59,612 nt of DNA from Rhodocyclaceae bacterium (GTDB lineage: Bacteria; Pseudomonadota; Gammaproteobacteria; Burkholderiales; Rhodocyclaceae). Both the position numbers and the translations under genes were made by a program. Below the pieces are notes generated by a model, which worked only from the letters and a program-made list of their open reading frames with translations, was not told the DNA's origin and did not search any database. Position 1 is the first letter of the stretch, and every line of letters starts with the position of its first letter. Where the stretch lies: assembly GCA_003963315.1 (NCBI GenBank), contig RXJP01000009.1, forward strand, positions 1-59,612, given 5' to 3'. Shown here one piece after another: positions 1-7,908 of the stretch.

Positions 1-591
1 CGCCCAATAGGTCATCCCATCCTGACGCCATTTCAGCAGGTTGTAGCCCTTGCGGACACTGACCCGCTGGCTTTCCTGCCCGCTCGACGGCCAGACAAAA
101 AGATTGATGAAATGGTCGTGGCGTCGATAGATCAGCACCGCCACCGGGCGATCGGCCACATAGTCGAGGCGACCACCCACCAAGGGGAAGCCCTCATCGG
201 TGAAGTCCCGCACCGGGGGGGAATAATCCAGTTTGCCTTGAAACCAGGGCTTGACCGTATGCTGGTTGGAGGAAGCCACATCGGTCAGGTGGCTCACCAT
301 CAAGGCCCGCACATGACTGGTGACCAGCTCGGCCGCCAGGCTGTCCGTATCCCCAGGGCGCAGGGCCAAGAACACTGCGGCCGAAACCAGGAGACCGAAG
401 GCGAAGCCAGCCCCTGCCAAGCCCCAGGCGGGCCAACGCCAGCGCTCCTCCCTCGGCCGGTCATGGGCCGACGCAGACAGCAAAGCCAATTCGGTGCGTA
501 TCGACGACGCCAAGCCAGGACCCGGACGATGCCGGGTGGCATGGGCGCGGAGCAGGTCACTCAATTCCTTGTCTTCGTCATTCATATCCAT
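1..591 (-). CDS. anti-sigma factor, membrane-anchored (C-terminus cut by window edge)
   Basis: The reading frame begins with ATG at 591 (second ATG at 585) and runs off the window start, giving 197 residues and no stop codon. It begins MDMNDEDKELSDLL. A charged N-terminal part of about 65 residues resembles the cytoplasmic sigma-binding part of anti-sigma proteins. One hydrophobic segment follows (about residues 77-97, LAGAGFAFGLLVSAAVFLAL). The rest is presumably periplasmic and contains DYVADRPVAVLIYRR and HDHFINLFVWP. The start overlaps the 3' end of the ECF sigma gene by 14 bases (8 if the second ATG is used), so the two are probably translationally coupled, as is usual for sigma/anti-sigma pairs. 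The role is inferred from position and topology. I see no HxxxCxxC zinc motif, so the trigger is unknown. Confidence 0.75.
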   Translation of the reverse strand, partial: MDMNDEDKELSDLLRAHATRHRPGPGLASSIRTELALLSASAHDRPREERWRWPAWGLAGAGFAFGLLVSAAVFLALRPGDTDSLAAELVTSHVRALMVSHLTDVASSNQHTVKPWFQGKLDYSPPVRDFTDEGFPLVGGRLDYVADRPVAVLIYRRHDHFINLFVWPSSGQESQRVSVRKGYNLLKWRQDGMTYWA

Positions 592-1150
592 TACGCCCCT
601 TCAAAGTATTCAGGGCCACCTTCAACTCCTCCCGCGCCCGGGACAATCGTGACATCACGGTGCCGATGGGAATAGCCGCCACCTTGGCGATTTCAGCATA
701 GGACAACTCTTCCAACTCACGCAGCACGATCACCTCGCGGAAAGGCGGCGCCAGGGCGTCTATCGCCGCATCCACCAGGGAACGCTTGCGCTTCTGATCC
801 GCAGCGGCTTCCGGGTTGCGGCCCACGCCGCTTTCCGGCGCCGGCATGGCGTCGAGCAGCTCGTCGTCCAGCGCCACATGGCCTGGCCTTAGGCGCTGCT
901 CCTCCAGCCAGGTGTAGCAATTGTTGCGCACGATGCCCAACAACCAGGGCCGGGCATCGTCGCCATGGAGCGCATCGAAATACCGAAAAGCACGTAGGCA
1001 GGCATCCTGCACCATATCCTCGGCCAGATGGTCGTCCCGCACCAGCCAGCGGGCCAGGTTATAGGCCGCGTCCAGGTGGGGCAGGATCAAGGCTTCAAAG
1101 TTGCGCGCGTTAGCCACCGATGTCGTCTGCCTATGCCTAGCCTTCCACAA
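578..1150 (-). CDS. ECF-family RNA polymerase sigma factor
   Basis: A 190-residue protein with region 2 (LPHLDAAYNLARWLVRDDHLAEDMVQDACLRAF seen as adjoining blocks: AYNLARWLV, AEDMVQDACLRAFRY) and region 4 (FREVIVLRELEELSYAEIA, then IGTVMSRLSRAREEL). This is the standard two-domain layout of group 4 sigma-70 factors, which direct RNA polymerase to a small stress regulon. The start is uncertain. TTG at 1150 overlaps the cupredoxin gene by 14 bases, GTG at 1117 would leave a 19-base gap, and neither has a strong Shine-Dalgarno sequence. Its stop overlaps the anti-sigma start, so the pair is coupled. It sits last in the run after cytochrome c, metallophosphoesterase and cupredoxin genes, which may be part of its regulon. 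That last point is inference. Confidence 0.93.
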   Translation of the reverse strand: MWKARHRQTTSVANARNFEALILPHLDAAYNLARWLVRDDHLAEDMVQDACLRAFRYFDALHGDDARPWLLGIVRNNCYTWLEEQRLRPGHVALDDELLDAMPAPESGVGRNPEAAADQKRKRSLVDAAIDALAPPFREVIVLRELEELSYAEIAKVAAIPIGTVMSRLSRAREELKVALNTLKGRNGYE

Positions 1151-1520
1151 TCAAGTTACCGCCCATCGTCTCATGGCCATCCCCGCAGAAGTTGTCGCAC
1201 AAAAAAGCGAAATTCCCAGCCTGGGTAGGCTGCAAGCGAACCTTGGTCACCCGCCCCGGCATGAGGTCGGCGCGGACCCCCATATCAGGCAGGTTGAACC
1301 CGTGGACGAAATCGATCGAGCGAAAAGCCAGTGTAACTACTTCTCCCCGCTTCACGGTGATCTGGCTGGGGGTGAATTTGAAACGCCGCACATCCACCTC
1401 CACCACCCTCCCCTCCGCTTCCTCGGCCGCGGTATTACGGGCAAGCATGGCTGAAGCGCCGACTACGGCGATGGCGCCGCCGAGCTGAAGCAATATCTGG
1501 CGACGGGACACCGCACTCAT
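1137..1520 (-). CDS. exported cupredoxin with a CuA-type (COX2-like) copper site
   Basis: A 127-residue protein with a leader containing SRRQILLQLGG, compatible with Sec or Tat export, and a cleavage region around NTAAEEAEG. The mature part is a cupredoxin fold. A histidine in FVHGFNL is followed near the C-terminus by CDNFCGDGHETM, which matches the CuA pattern C-x3-C-x3-H-x2-M of cytochrome c oxidase subunit II and nitrous oxide reductase. Unlike true subunit II there are no transmembrane anchors, so it is probably a soluble periplasmic electron carrier or copper protein. ATG at 1520 overlaps the stop of the metallophosphoesterase gene (ATGA), so the genes are co-translated. The cytochrome c gene two places upstream fits a small redox chain. 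Confidence 0.85.
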   Translation of the reverse strand: MSAVSRRQILLQLGGAIAVVGASAMLARNTAAEEAEGRVVEVDVRRFKFTPSQITVKRGEVVTLAFRSIDFVHGFNLPDMGVRADLMPGRVTKVRLQPTQAGNFAFLCDNFCGDGHETMGGNLIVEG

Positions 1521-2416
1521 GTGCGCACCACCGGAAATTCAGTGACCTTGTAACTTGCCGCCTTGGCATCCGCCTCCACTTCGCGGAAGCCCAGTCCCTT
1601 GTAGGGCTGGGCGGGATCCCAGGGCAAGGGCGTGCGCCGTTCCTGGGAACCGGGCGCCGGCAAGGGAAAAATCAAGGACTTGGCCGAGTGATGGGCGATA
1701 TGCCCGGTCATCTGATGATGCTCCTGGTGGATGTGGCCATAGAACACCGTCACATGCTGGAAGGGCATCAGCAGATCGATGGCCTTGGCCCCGTCCCGGG
1801 TGGCCCAATCCCATTTGGGTACCAGATCGAACAGGGGACGGTGGGTCAGCACCACGATGGGAGCGGCTTTGTCACGCTTCTCCAGGTCGGCCTGCAACCA
1901 GGCCAGCTGCTCGTCCCCCAGCTTCGCGCCGGGATCGGAGACATTGTCCAGCACGATGAAATGCACCCCCTGGCGGTCGAAGGTGTAGTGGGTGTCGCCG
2001 AAGAATTCCTTGAAGGCCGCGCCCCGATCCAGGGAGGCATCGTGCTCGCCGGGCATGAAGCGATGATCCTTGACCTTCAGGTCGCCAATGATGCGCTTGA
2101 ACTCGGCCAGACGGCGGCGGCGCTCCGCGGGGTCGTCCGTGGTGTGGGTCAGGTCGCCGGTGAAAACGATGAAATCCGGCTGCACTTCCAGCGCATTGAC
2201 GGTAGCCACCGCCTTGCCCAGGGTCACGGCGGCATCGGGATTGTCCGGCCCCTGATAGCCCCAATGCACGTCGGACAACTGTACAAAGTAGAAGTCTTGT
2301 GCGGAGTACTTGCCGCCACCGCCATTACTGCCCATGGTGGTGCAGCCCGCCAGCCCGGAGGCGAACACCGCGCCCCCGCCGATAGCGGCGAGGCTCAGGA
2401 AATGTCGTCGGTCCAT
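1517..2416 (-). CDS. metallophosphoesterase, Tat/lipoprotein-type leader
   Basis: A 299-residue calcineurin-like phosphoesterase. The N-terminus has MDRRHFLSLAA, a twin-arginine-like motif, followed by a lipobox GLAGC, so the protein is probably exported and lipid-anchored. The metal-binding motifs appear in order: LSDVHWG, FTGDLTHT, PGEHD (the usual GNHD with Asn replaced by Glu), LTHRP and YGHIHQEHH. The substrate cannot be told from sequence, since the family includes phosphodiesterases, nucleotidases and phosphatases. The Shine-Dalgarno AGAGGA lies before ATG at 2416. It is 78 bases downstream of the cytochrome c gene and overlaps the cupredoxin gene by 4 bases. Confidence 0.9.
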   Translation of the reverse strand: MDRRHFLSLAAIGGGAVFASGLAGCTTMGSNGGGGKYSAQDFYFVQLSDVHWGYQGPDNPDAAVTLGKAVATVNALEVQPDFIVFTGDLTHTTDDPAERRRRLAEFKRIIGDLKVKDHRFMPGEHDASLDRGAAFKEFFGDTHYTFDRQGVHFIVLDNVSDPGAKLGDEQLAWLQADLEKRDKAAPIVVLTHRPLFDLVPKWDWATRDGAKAIDLLMPFQHVTVFYGHIHQEHHQMTGHIAHHSAKSLIFPLPAPGSQERRTPLPWDPAQPYKGLGFREVEADAKAASYKVTEFPVVRT

Positions 2417-2494
2417 GTGTTTTTCCTCTGATTCAGTTTGAAGGGGAACCCCGGTGTGGCGGGTTCATCACCCCATACCGGTGTGGGCCGATAT

Positions 2495-2869
2495 TTATTC
2501 CCGCGGCGACAGACTTTTTAAATAGGCGATCACGTCGGCCCGCTCCCTGGCGCCATCGAGGGAGATGCCCATGCGCTGCCCCGGCAGGAATTTCTCCGGA
2601 TCGGATAACCAGCGATCCAGGGTTTCCGCGGTCCAGGTCACCTTGGCCGCCTGCAAGGCGGGCGAGTAGGTGTAGCCCGCCGCCTGGCCGACCCGGCGAC
2701 CGAATACCCCTTTGTGCGCCGGGCCTACGCCATTGAAATCCACCGAATGGCAGGCGGTGCAGCGGGCTTGATAGACCAGCTTGCCCTGAGCCGCATCGCC
2801 CACCGCCCAGGATGGGGTTGAGAGGGACAACGCGCCCAGGGCGATGGAAAAAGGAATAAAGCGTTTCAT
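2495..2869 (-). CDS. periplasmic class I cytochrome c
   Basis: A 124-residue protein with a Sec signal peptide (MKRFIPFSIALGALSLSTPSWA, cleavage after SWA). One haem-binding CTACH follows, and the distal methionine is in FLPGQRMGI near the C-terminus. The length and the pattern CxxCH...GQxM fit the cytochrome c2/c550 type of small electron carrier. ATG at 2869 is chosen because GGAGGT lies just upstream and the signal peptide begins there. A longer open frame reaches 3124 but has no leader-like start. It lies between the alpha/beta hydrolase and metallophosphoesterase genes with gaps of 97 and 78 bases. The partner is unknown, and the CuA cupredoxin downstream is a reasonable candidate. Confidence 0.92.
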   Translation of the reverse strand: MKRFIPFSIALGALSLSTPSWAVGDAAQGKLVYQARCTACHSVDFNGVGPAHKGVFGRRVGQAAGYTYSPALQAAKVTWTAETLDRWLSDPEKFLPGQRMGISLDGARERADVIAYLKSLSPRE

Positions 2870-2966
2870 GGGGACCTCCGGTAGAAAAAGTTGGCCGCGC
2901 CGGCCTTTCCTTGCATACCGGAGGAAGGAATGATTTATTCCCTTCGATGGAATTGGACGGTATCCA

Positions 2967-4022
2967 TCATTTCGCCAAGGGCTGTAGAAAGCGATCCATG
3001 GCTGCGGCGATTTCGTCCACATGGGTTTCCAAGGCGAAGTGACTGGCCTCCAATAACTGCACCTGGGCATTGGGGTTGTCGCGGCGGAAAGCCTCGGCGC
3101 CGGCGGGAATGAAAAGCTGGTCATGCTTGCCCCAAATGGCCAGCAAGGGCGGCTTGGCGGTGCGGAAGTAGTCCTGGAAACGGGGATAGATCTTTACGTT
3201 GGCGGCATAGTCGAGGAAAAGGTCGAGCTGAATTTCGGCGTTGCCGGGCCTGGCCATCAATGCGGCATCCAGATGGTAGGCTTCGGGCGCCACGTTTTCC
3301 GGATGCGCCAGGCCATGGGTATAGGCCCAGAAAGTGGTCTCCAGGGTCAGCGCCTCGCGCAAGGCTTCCCGATTTTCCTGGGTGGGCTCTCGCCAGTAAC
3401 GCTGGAAGGGCCCCCAGGCCTCTCCCAGTCCTTCTTCGTAGGCATTCCCGTTCTGCGTGACGATCGCCGTCACTCGTTCAGGATGGGCCATGGCCAAGCG
3501 GAATCCGGTAGGTGCGCCGTAGTCGAACACATACAAGGCATAACGTTTGAGGCCCAGGGCGTCGACAAAGGCGGACAGCGTCTGGGTCAAGGCCTCGAAG
3601 GAATAGCGATAGCGACGCTCCGCCGGCACCTTGGTGAAACCGAAACCGGGCAGATCGGGGGCGATGACCCGATAACGTCCCGCCAGACGGGGAATCAACT
3701 CGCGATACATATGGGAGGACGACGGAAAACCGTGAAGCAAAAGCACCACCGGGGCATCCGGCGCTCCGGCGCTGCGGTAAAAAACGTCAACGCCATCGGC
3801 GGTCACGGTATAGAAACTGGTGCGGGGGAAAGCGGCAGCACCGCTGACGGAAAGATTGGACATGGAAGACTCCTGGGATGAAAGGGAAGCAGCCTCGGCG
3901 ACTAAGGGAGCGGCAAGGGAAAACATGGCCGCTCCGGCAGCGCCAGCGACCACTTGTTTGAGGAAACGGCGACGGCCGGGAAAGTCGTCCGCCGACAACG
4001 GGATCAACGGTTCTTGATACAT
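2967..4022 (-). CDS. Tat-exported alpha/beta hydrolase with Asp nucleophile (haloalkane dehalogenase/epoxide hydrolase type)
   Basis: A 351-residue protein. It starts at ATG 4022 with a twin-arginine leader (GRRRFLKQVVAGAAGAAMF, residues about 16-34), then the alpha/beta hydrolase domain. The oxyanion motif LLHGFPSSSHMYRE is near residue 95. The nucleophile elbow YVFDYGAP puts Asp near residue 167 instead of Ser, and the catalytic His is in ASHFALETH near the end. An Asp nucleophile is typical of haloalkane dehalogenases, fluoroacetate dehalogenases and epoxide hydrolases, so an ester substrate is unlikely. The start overlaps the upstream MFS transporter gene by 19 bases. A clear paralogue without a leader lies at 7909-8784 in the same gene run. 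The substrate is unknown. Confidence 0.88.
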   Translation of the reverse strand: MYQEPLIPLSADDFPGRRRFLKQVVAGAAGAAMFSLAAPLVAEAASLSSQESSMSNLSVSGAAAFPRTSFYTVTADGVDVFYRSAGAPDAPVVLLLHGFPSSSHMYRELIPRLAGRYRVIAPDLPGFGFTKVPAERRYRYSFEALTQTLSAFVDALGLKRYALYVFDYGAPTGFRLAMAHPERVTAIVTQNGNAYEEGLGEAWGPFQRYWREPTQENREALREALTLETTFWAYTHGLAHPENVAPEAYHLDAALMARPGNAEIQLDLFLDYAANVKIYPRFQDYFRTAKPPLLAIWGKHDQLFIPAGAEAFRRDNPNAQVQLLEASHFALETHVDEIAAAMDRFLQPLAK

Positions 4023-5287
4023 GGGGGAAGCTCCTGGGACGATGAAACGGAAACCATCAAGGGCGGCAGCGCTGTGCGGCCAACCCTGGGCCGCCTGAGC
4101 GTGGCCGCCCAGAAAAGCAAGGCCATGGCGCCCGTTCCCGCCCCCAAACGGCAGACATCCGGCCAACCGCCCCGGGCGTAGGCGATGGTGGAGGCCAGGG
4201 AACCCAGGCCGGTGCCCACACAATAGAAAATCATGTAGCCGGCAGCCAGGCGAATGCGGGCCTCGGGCCGAGAAGCGAACAACAAACTCTGGCTGGTCAC
4301 ATGCACGGACTGCATCCCCGCATCGAGTGCCACGGCGGCAAGGATGAGATAGCCCAGGGAGGACGATGCCTGAAGGGAAAGAACCCAGGCCAGGAGCATC
4401 AAGATCAGGCCGGCGCCTGTCGTCCATTGGCCGCGGCCGTGGTCAGCCAGCCGCCCTGCCCTGGCAGCCGAGATGGCGCCGGCAATACCAGCCAGGCCGA
4501 ACAAGCCCAGGGCGGTATGGCCGAGAAGAAAAGGCGGCGTGCTCAGATAAAGGGCCAGTGAACTCCAGAACACGCCGTAAACCGAAAACGACAAGAGACA
4601 GATCAGCGAACGCACCCTCAGCAGCGGTTCGTCTCGGAACAGGCTGAACAAGGAAAGCAGGAGCGCGCCATAACCGGCCGCCATCCGCTTGCGCGCGGGA
4701 ACGAGGTGCAGCACAGCCCCAGCCAAAAGCATGGCGATGGCCGCCGCCGCGAAATACAAGCAACGCCAATCGGCAATATCGCTCACAACACCCGCCACCG
4801 CACGCGCCCAAAGGATGCCCAACACCACGCCGCCGGTGACGCGGCCCACGGCACGCCCGCCCTGAGCCTCTCCCGCCACAGCGGCAGAAAACGCCACCGT
4901 TATCTGCACCACCACCGCCAGCAATCCCACTGCGGTCAAGGCCGCCATCAACATCACCTTAGACGACGCCATGGCGACGCCACATAGCGCCGCCGCCGAA
5001 AGCAACAATAGCCCGGCGATCAGACGCTTGGGCGCCAGCACATCCCCCAGCGGCACGACGAACACCAGGCCCAGGGCATATCCGATCTGCGTGGCGGTGA
5101 TGACACCGCCTTCGCTCCCCTTCGTCATACCGAATTCACGCCCCAGGACGTCCACCAAGGGCTGGGCGTAATACACGGTCGCCACACTGGCGCCGGCGAC
5201 TAAGGACAGCAGATAGAGCAATGCCGGCGACAGGCCTGACTCACCAGGAGATGCCGCTTTCACGCCAGATCGAAGATGGAGCGACAT
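4004..5287 (-). CDS. MFS transporter, 12-TM type
   Basis: A 427-residue, strongly hydrophobic protein with about 12 membrane segments split by a charged loop near the middle (VPARKRMAAG). It starts at ATG 5287 (MSLHLRSGVK). The longer frame upstream to 5572 is low-complexity and overlaps the dehalogenase gene, so it is not coding. The first transmembrane hairpin has ASVATVYYAQPLVDVLG, typical of the drug-efflux-like MFS group that resembles YgaY/NepI. MFS carriers move small molecules by proton antiport or uniport. The cargo is unknown, but its place between a dehalogenase-like gene (16-base gap) and an exported hydrolase (19-base overlap) suggests the substrate or product of that pathway. 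Confidence 0.9.
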   Translation of the reverse strand: MSLHLRSGVKAASPGESGLSPALLYLLSLVAGASVATVYYAQPLVDVLGREFGMTKGSEGGVITATQIGYALGLVFVVPLGDVLAPKRLIAGLLLLSAAALCGVAMASSKVMLMAALTAVGLLAVVVQITVAFSAAVAGEAQGGRAVGRVTGGVVLGILWARAVAGVVSDIADWRCLYFAAAAIAMLLAGAVLHLVPARKRMAAGYGALLLSLFSLFRDEPLLRVRSLICLLSFSVYGVFWSSLALYLSTPPFLLGHTALGLFGLAGIAGAISAARAGRLADHGRGQWTTGAGLILMLLAWVLSLQASSSLGYLILAAVALDAGMQSVHVTSQSLLFASRPEARIRLAAGYMIFYCVGTGLGSLASTIAYARGGWPDVCRLGAGTGAMALLFWAATLRRPRVGRTALPPLMVSVSSSQELPPCIKNR

Positions 5288-5303
5288 AGGTGCCGGTCGA
5301 AGG

Positions 5304-6080
5304 TCAGGTGGTGGGCAAGACGAAACGCACCAGATCCTCAAGGCTGGCGCCCATGGCATCCGGCGCTGCGTCGAGTTCTTCCACCGGACTCTGGGCACGA
5401 TTGATCCAGCAAGTCCGGTAGCCGAACCATTTGGCCCCGGCGTTATCCCAACCCGACGATGGCACGAACACCATCTCCTCCCGTTTGAGACCCATGATGT
5501 CGATGCCAAGCTGGTAGGTCCTGGGATCGGGTTTGTAACTCTTGATGCGGTCGGTGCTGATGAGATGTTCAAACAAACCGTCCAAACCCGCGCTACGGAC
5601 GTTGGCCGCCAACATGGCTTCCGTCAGGTTGGAAAGGAAAGCCAGCCGTATGCCCGCGTTGCGCAATGTCTGCAAGGCAGGAAGCACGTCGGGCCAGGCC
5701 TTCATTTCGACAAAGCCCTGCATCAATTGGGCGCGCTGGGAAGCGTTCATGTCGAGCTTCAATTGCTTGGCGGCGAAAATCAGGCCGTCCTCGGTGGCCT
5801 GCCAGAAATTTGCATAGCGCTTGCCGACCACCCGCAGCCACTGGTAGTCGAACTGCCGCGTGCGCCAAAGATTGCTGAAGGCCTCCCCCTGCCCCGGGTA
5901 CATCTGTTCCACCTGTTTGTAGATGGGGCGGGGATCGAAGATCGGGAACCCGTCGAACAACAGGGCTTTAACCCTGTGCGGGCCGGAACCGTCCCCTCGC
6001 AGCGCGGCGGCGGACAGCAAACGGGGAGAGGCAGCCGACAGGGCCATCAACCCCATGAAACTACGACGACTGGAAGACAT
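5304..6080 (-). CDS. haloacid dehalogenase (type II)-like HAD hydrolase with twin-arginine leader
   Basis: A 258-residue HAD-superfamily protein. The leader SSRRSFMGLMALSAASPRLLSAAA looks like a Tat signal, which is unusual because most haloacid dehalogenases are cytoplasmic. Core motifs follow: KALLFDGFPIFDPR (motif I, nucleophilic Asp), FLSNLTEAML (motif II), SYKPDPRTYQLG (motif III Lys), and VPSSGWDNAGAKWFGYRTCWINR (motif IV region as in L-2-haloacid dehalogenases). The family hydrolyses 2-haloalkanoates to hydroxyacids through an aspartyl ester. The usual DAYGT after the nucleophile is DGFPI here, so the substrate may differ. ATG at 6080 follows an AAAGGA ribosome binding site. A long hairpin separates it from the upstream cupin gene. 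Confidence 0.87.
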   Translation of the reverse strand: MSSSRRSFMGLMALSAASPRLLSAAALRGDGSGPHRVKALLFDGFPIFDPRPIYKQVEQMYPGQGEAFSNLWRTRQFDYQWLRVVGKRYANFWQATEDGLIFAAKQLKLDMNASQRAQLMQGFVEMKAWPDVLPALQTLRNAGIRLAFLSNLTEAMLAANVRSAGLDGLFEHLISTDRIKSYKPDPRTYQLGIDIMGLKREEMVFVPSSGWDNAGAKWFGYRTCWINRAQSPVEELDAAPDAMGASLEDLVRFVLPTT

Positions 6081-6100
6081 GGAAAATCCTTTCTCTGATT

Positions 6101-6144
6101 CGTCCCGCCCCTTGCCGGACAGATATCCGGCAAGGGGCGGGACG
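6101..6144 (-). other. intercistronic 19-bp perfect hairpin
   Basis: The arms at 6101-6119 and 6126-6144 are exact reverse complements (CGTCCCGCCCCTTGCCGGA) with a 6-base loop. It lies in the gap between the cupin stop and the dehalogenase start. No T-run follows it in the direction of transcription, so it is not a classical intrinsic terminator. It may attenuate transcription, protect the 3' end of the upstream mRNA, or be processed. Confidence 0.85.
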
Positions 6145-6153
6145 GCATCCTTC

Positions 6154-6588
6154 TTAGTGGCTATTGACGTAGTCGAACTTGCCGGGCTGGGTGATGAACA
6201 CCACGCACTCGTTGACCGAGAGGCACTTGGTCACATGGGGCGCCTTGCCCTGCTGGAACCAGTAGGAACCCGGCGCCAGGGGCACATCCTTCATCTCCGC
6301 GGTTTCCGCATTGGCGACGACGCCGGTAATGACCACGCCGGAGTAATCCTCGGTATGGATATGCAAGGGGCTGACGAAACCGGCCGGCAGTTTGACAAAG
6401 GTGCCGTGGGCGCCCTTGCTCAGATCGCCGTAGCCCACCGCGGCCTTGAGGGGGCCGACGCCGGTATCGAAGAACTTGATCTCGGTGACCGGAACGTTGA
6501 TGGATGTCCCGGCGGCGCAGGCGAACTGGGGCAATATGGCGCCGGCCAGCAGGATGGCGGCCACGAGGGACTTGATGGAGTGAGTCAT
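6154..6588 (-). CDS. exported cupin-domain protein (DUF4437-like)
   Basis: A 144-residue protein starting at ATG 6588 with a signal peptide (KSLVAAILLAGAILPQFACAAG). The mature part is a single cupin barrel. SPLHIHTEDYSGVVITG gives the first cupin motif with the metal-type His pair HIH and an acidic residue, and APGSYWFQQGKAPHVT gives the second, with His. It ends CVVFITQPGKFDYV. Cupins of this kind bind a metal ion, but the reaction, if any, is unknown. It lies 67 bases after the FMN oxidoreductase gene and before the hairpin and dehalogenase gene. A position in the periplasm matches the other exported proteins of this run. Confidence 0.82.
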   Translation of the reverse strand: MTHSIKSLVAAILLAGAILPQFACAAGTSINVPVTEIKFFDTGVGPLKAAVGYGDLSKGAHGTFVKLPAGFVSPLHIHTEDYSGVVITGVVANAETAEMKDVPLAPGSYWFQQGKAPHVTKCLSVNECVVFITQPGKFDYVNSH

Positions 6589-6655
6589 GGGATGATTCCT
6601 TTGCAATAAAGTGCCGACGGAAAACCGCACGGCAGGTGGGTGAAAGTGAGCGTGT

Positions 6656-7297
6656 TCAAGGGAGCAGTAAGGCCGTGCGCTGCGCGGCGGCATCCGCCGC
6701 CGACAGGGCCGCAGACAGCACCGCTTCCGGCTCCGTCGAACGCAAGGTGGGTTGATAACGCAGGGTTTCGATCTGTTCGATGCCGATGGCCCGCAGCCAG
6801 TAGTCCATATAACTGGCATGGAAATCGGCGCCGAATGCTGGCGGCATGCCCGGCTGGTAGACGCCGCTGGTGTAAACCGCTGCTGCGCTCTTGCCCTTGA
6901 GCAGGCCGGTGTATCCGTCCTGGGGATTGAAGCCGAACAGAATTCCCGGCTGCATCAGCAGATCGATGTAGAGCTTGAGGCGGTAGGGAATACCGCCGTT
7001 CCACATGGGCACCGTAAATAGATAATGGTCGGCCGCAGTGAAACGGCTAGTCACGGCGGTGATGTCCTCCCATGCGGTACGGACGCGCCCCGCAAGGTTG
7101 CCGCCGCCGATCACGGTCATTTTGGCTGCGGCCTTGTCGCCATCAAACTCCGGCAGGGCTTCATGCCATAGGTCCAGCACATCCACCTCCAGGTCCGGCA
7201 GGCGGTCGCGCAGAGCGGCCAGATAGCGATCAGCGATCACCGCGGAACGCGATTCCCCACCCCGGGGCGAGCCAACCACGTAAAGCAATTTGCTCAT
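6656..7297 (-). CDS. FMN-dependent NAD(P)H:quinone oxidoreductase/azoreductase (AzoR family)
   Basis: A 213-residue flavodoxin-like protein close in length to AzoR (about 200). The phosphate-binding loop VVGSPRGGESRSAV is at the N-terminus. The family signature PMWNGGIPYRLKLYIDLLMQPGILF is at about residue 97 (PMYNF..P..LK in the family), and a glycine-rich turn is at VYTSGVYQPG. Family members use FMN and NAD(P)H to reduce quinones or azo compounds by two electrons and protect cells from electrophiles. It has no leader, so it is cytoplasmic. The start is ATG at 7297, 27 bases after the HbpS-like gene. The context suggests a reductive or detoxifying step linked to the hydrolases around it. 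Confidence 0.9.
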   Translation of the reverse strand: MSKLLYVVGSPRGGESRSAVIADRYLAALRDRLPDLEVDVLDLWHEALPEFDGDKAAAKMTVIGGGNLAGRVRTAWEDITAVTSRFTAADHYLFTVPMWNGGIPYRLKLYIDLLMQPGILFGFNPQDGYTGLLKGKSAAAVYTSGVYQPGMPPAFGADFHASYMDYWLRAIGIEQIETLRYQPTLRSTEPEAVLSAALSAADAAAQRTALLLP

Positions 7298-7324
7298 GGG
7301 GCAATGCTCCGTATGGTGCGCAGA

Positions 7325-7864
7325 TCAGGGACGCAGGGCATTGACCCGCTCCTGGATCTTCGCGGCGCCGGCTTGGGCGCAGGCTTCGTCCAACGCCCCG
7401 CCGGGAGCGCCGCCGACGCCGATGGCAGCGAGGGTTTCATCCCCCGAGCGGATGGACACTCCGCCCGCCAACAGGATCACGTTGCTAACCGTGGACAAGG
7501 CTGGGCCGGTGGGTGTCTTGCTGACCTTCTCGGTCAGTTGCCCCGTGGTGGTGGGTCCGAAGATCGGCCCCAGGGTGACGATGGTGTACGCCTTCTTGAA
7601 GGCGGTTTCCCGGGTATGGATGGTGCTGTGGTCGCCGCGCAGGAAGGCGCGTTCGACCCCGGCCACGTCCACCACCGACGCGGAGACACGGTAGCCGCTG
7701 GCTTCGCAACTGCGAATGGCTTCCTGTGCGGCCTCCTGGGCCAGTGCCAAGGGCAGGGTTTTTCCGGATAGTTGCACTTGGGCCTGCGCTGCGGCGGGCG
7801 CCAACAAAACCAGGGTTGCAATAGCCGCCAAGGCGCCAGTCAAGGCGTGAAGTTTGGATTTCAT
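7325..7864 (-). CDS. exported GlcG/HbpS-family haem-binding-like protein
   Basis: A 179-residue protein starting at ATG 7864 with a Sec signal peptide (LHALTGALAAIATLVLLAPAAAQAQ). The remainder is a single GlcG/HbpS (DUF336) domain: LALAQEAAQEAIRSCEASGYRVSASVVDVAG, LRGDHSTIHTRETAFKKAYT and the C-terminal glycine-rich IGVGGAPGGALDEACAQAG. HbpS of Streptomyces binds haem and signals redox stress. Others in the family are of unknown role and often sit beside dioxygenase or dehalogenase genes. It lies 44 bases after the first alpha/beta hydrolase of the operon. The longer frame to 8098 has no leader-like start and was rejected. Confidence 0.88.
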   Translation of the reverse strand: MKSKLHALTGALAAIATLVLLAPAAAQAQVQLSGKTLPLALAQEAAQEAIRSCEASGYRVSASVVDVAGVERAFLRGDHSTIHTRETAFKKAYTIVTLGPIFGPTTTGQLTEKVSKTPTGPALSTVSNVILLAGGVSIRSGDETLAAIGVGGAPGGALDEACAQAGAAKIQERVNALRP

Positions 7865-7908
7865 GGAATTTCCTTTCAGTTGGGTAGGTGTTGGAGAACT
7901 TGCCCCGT

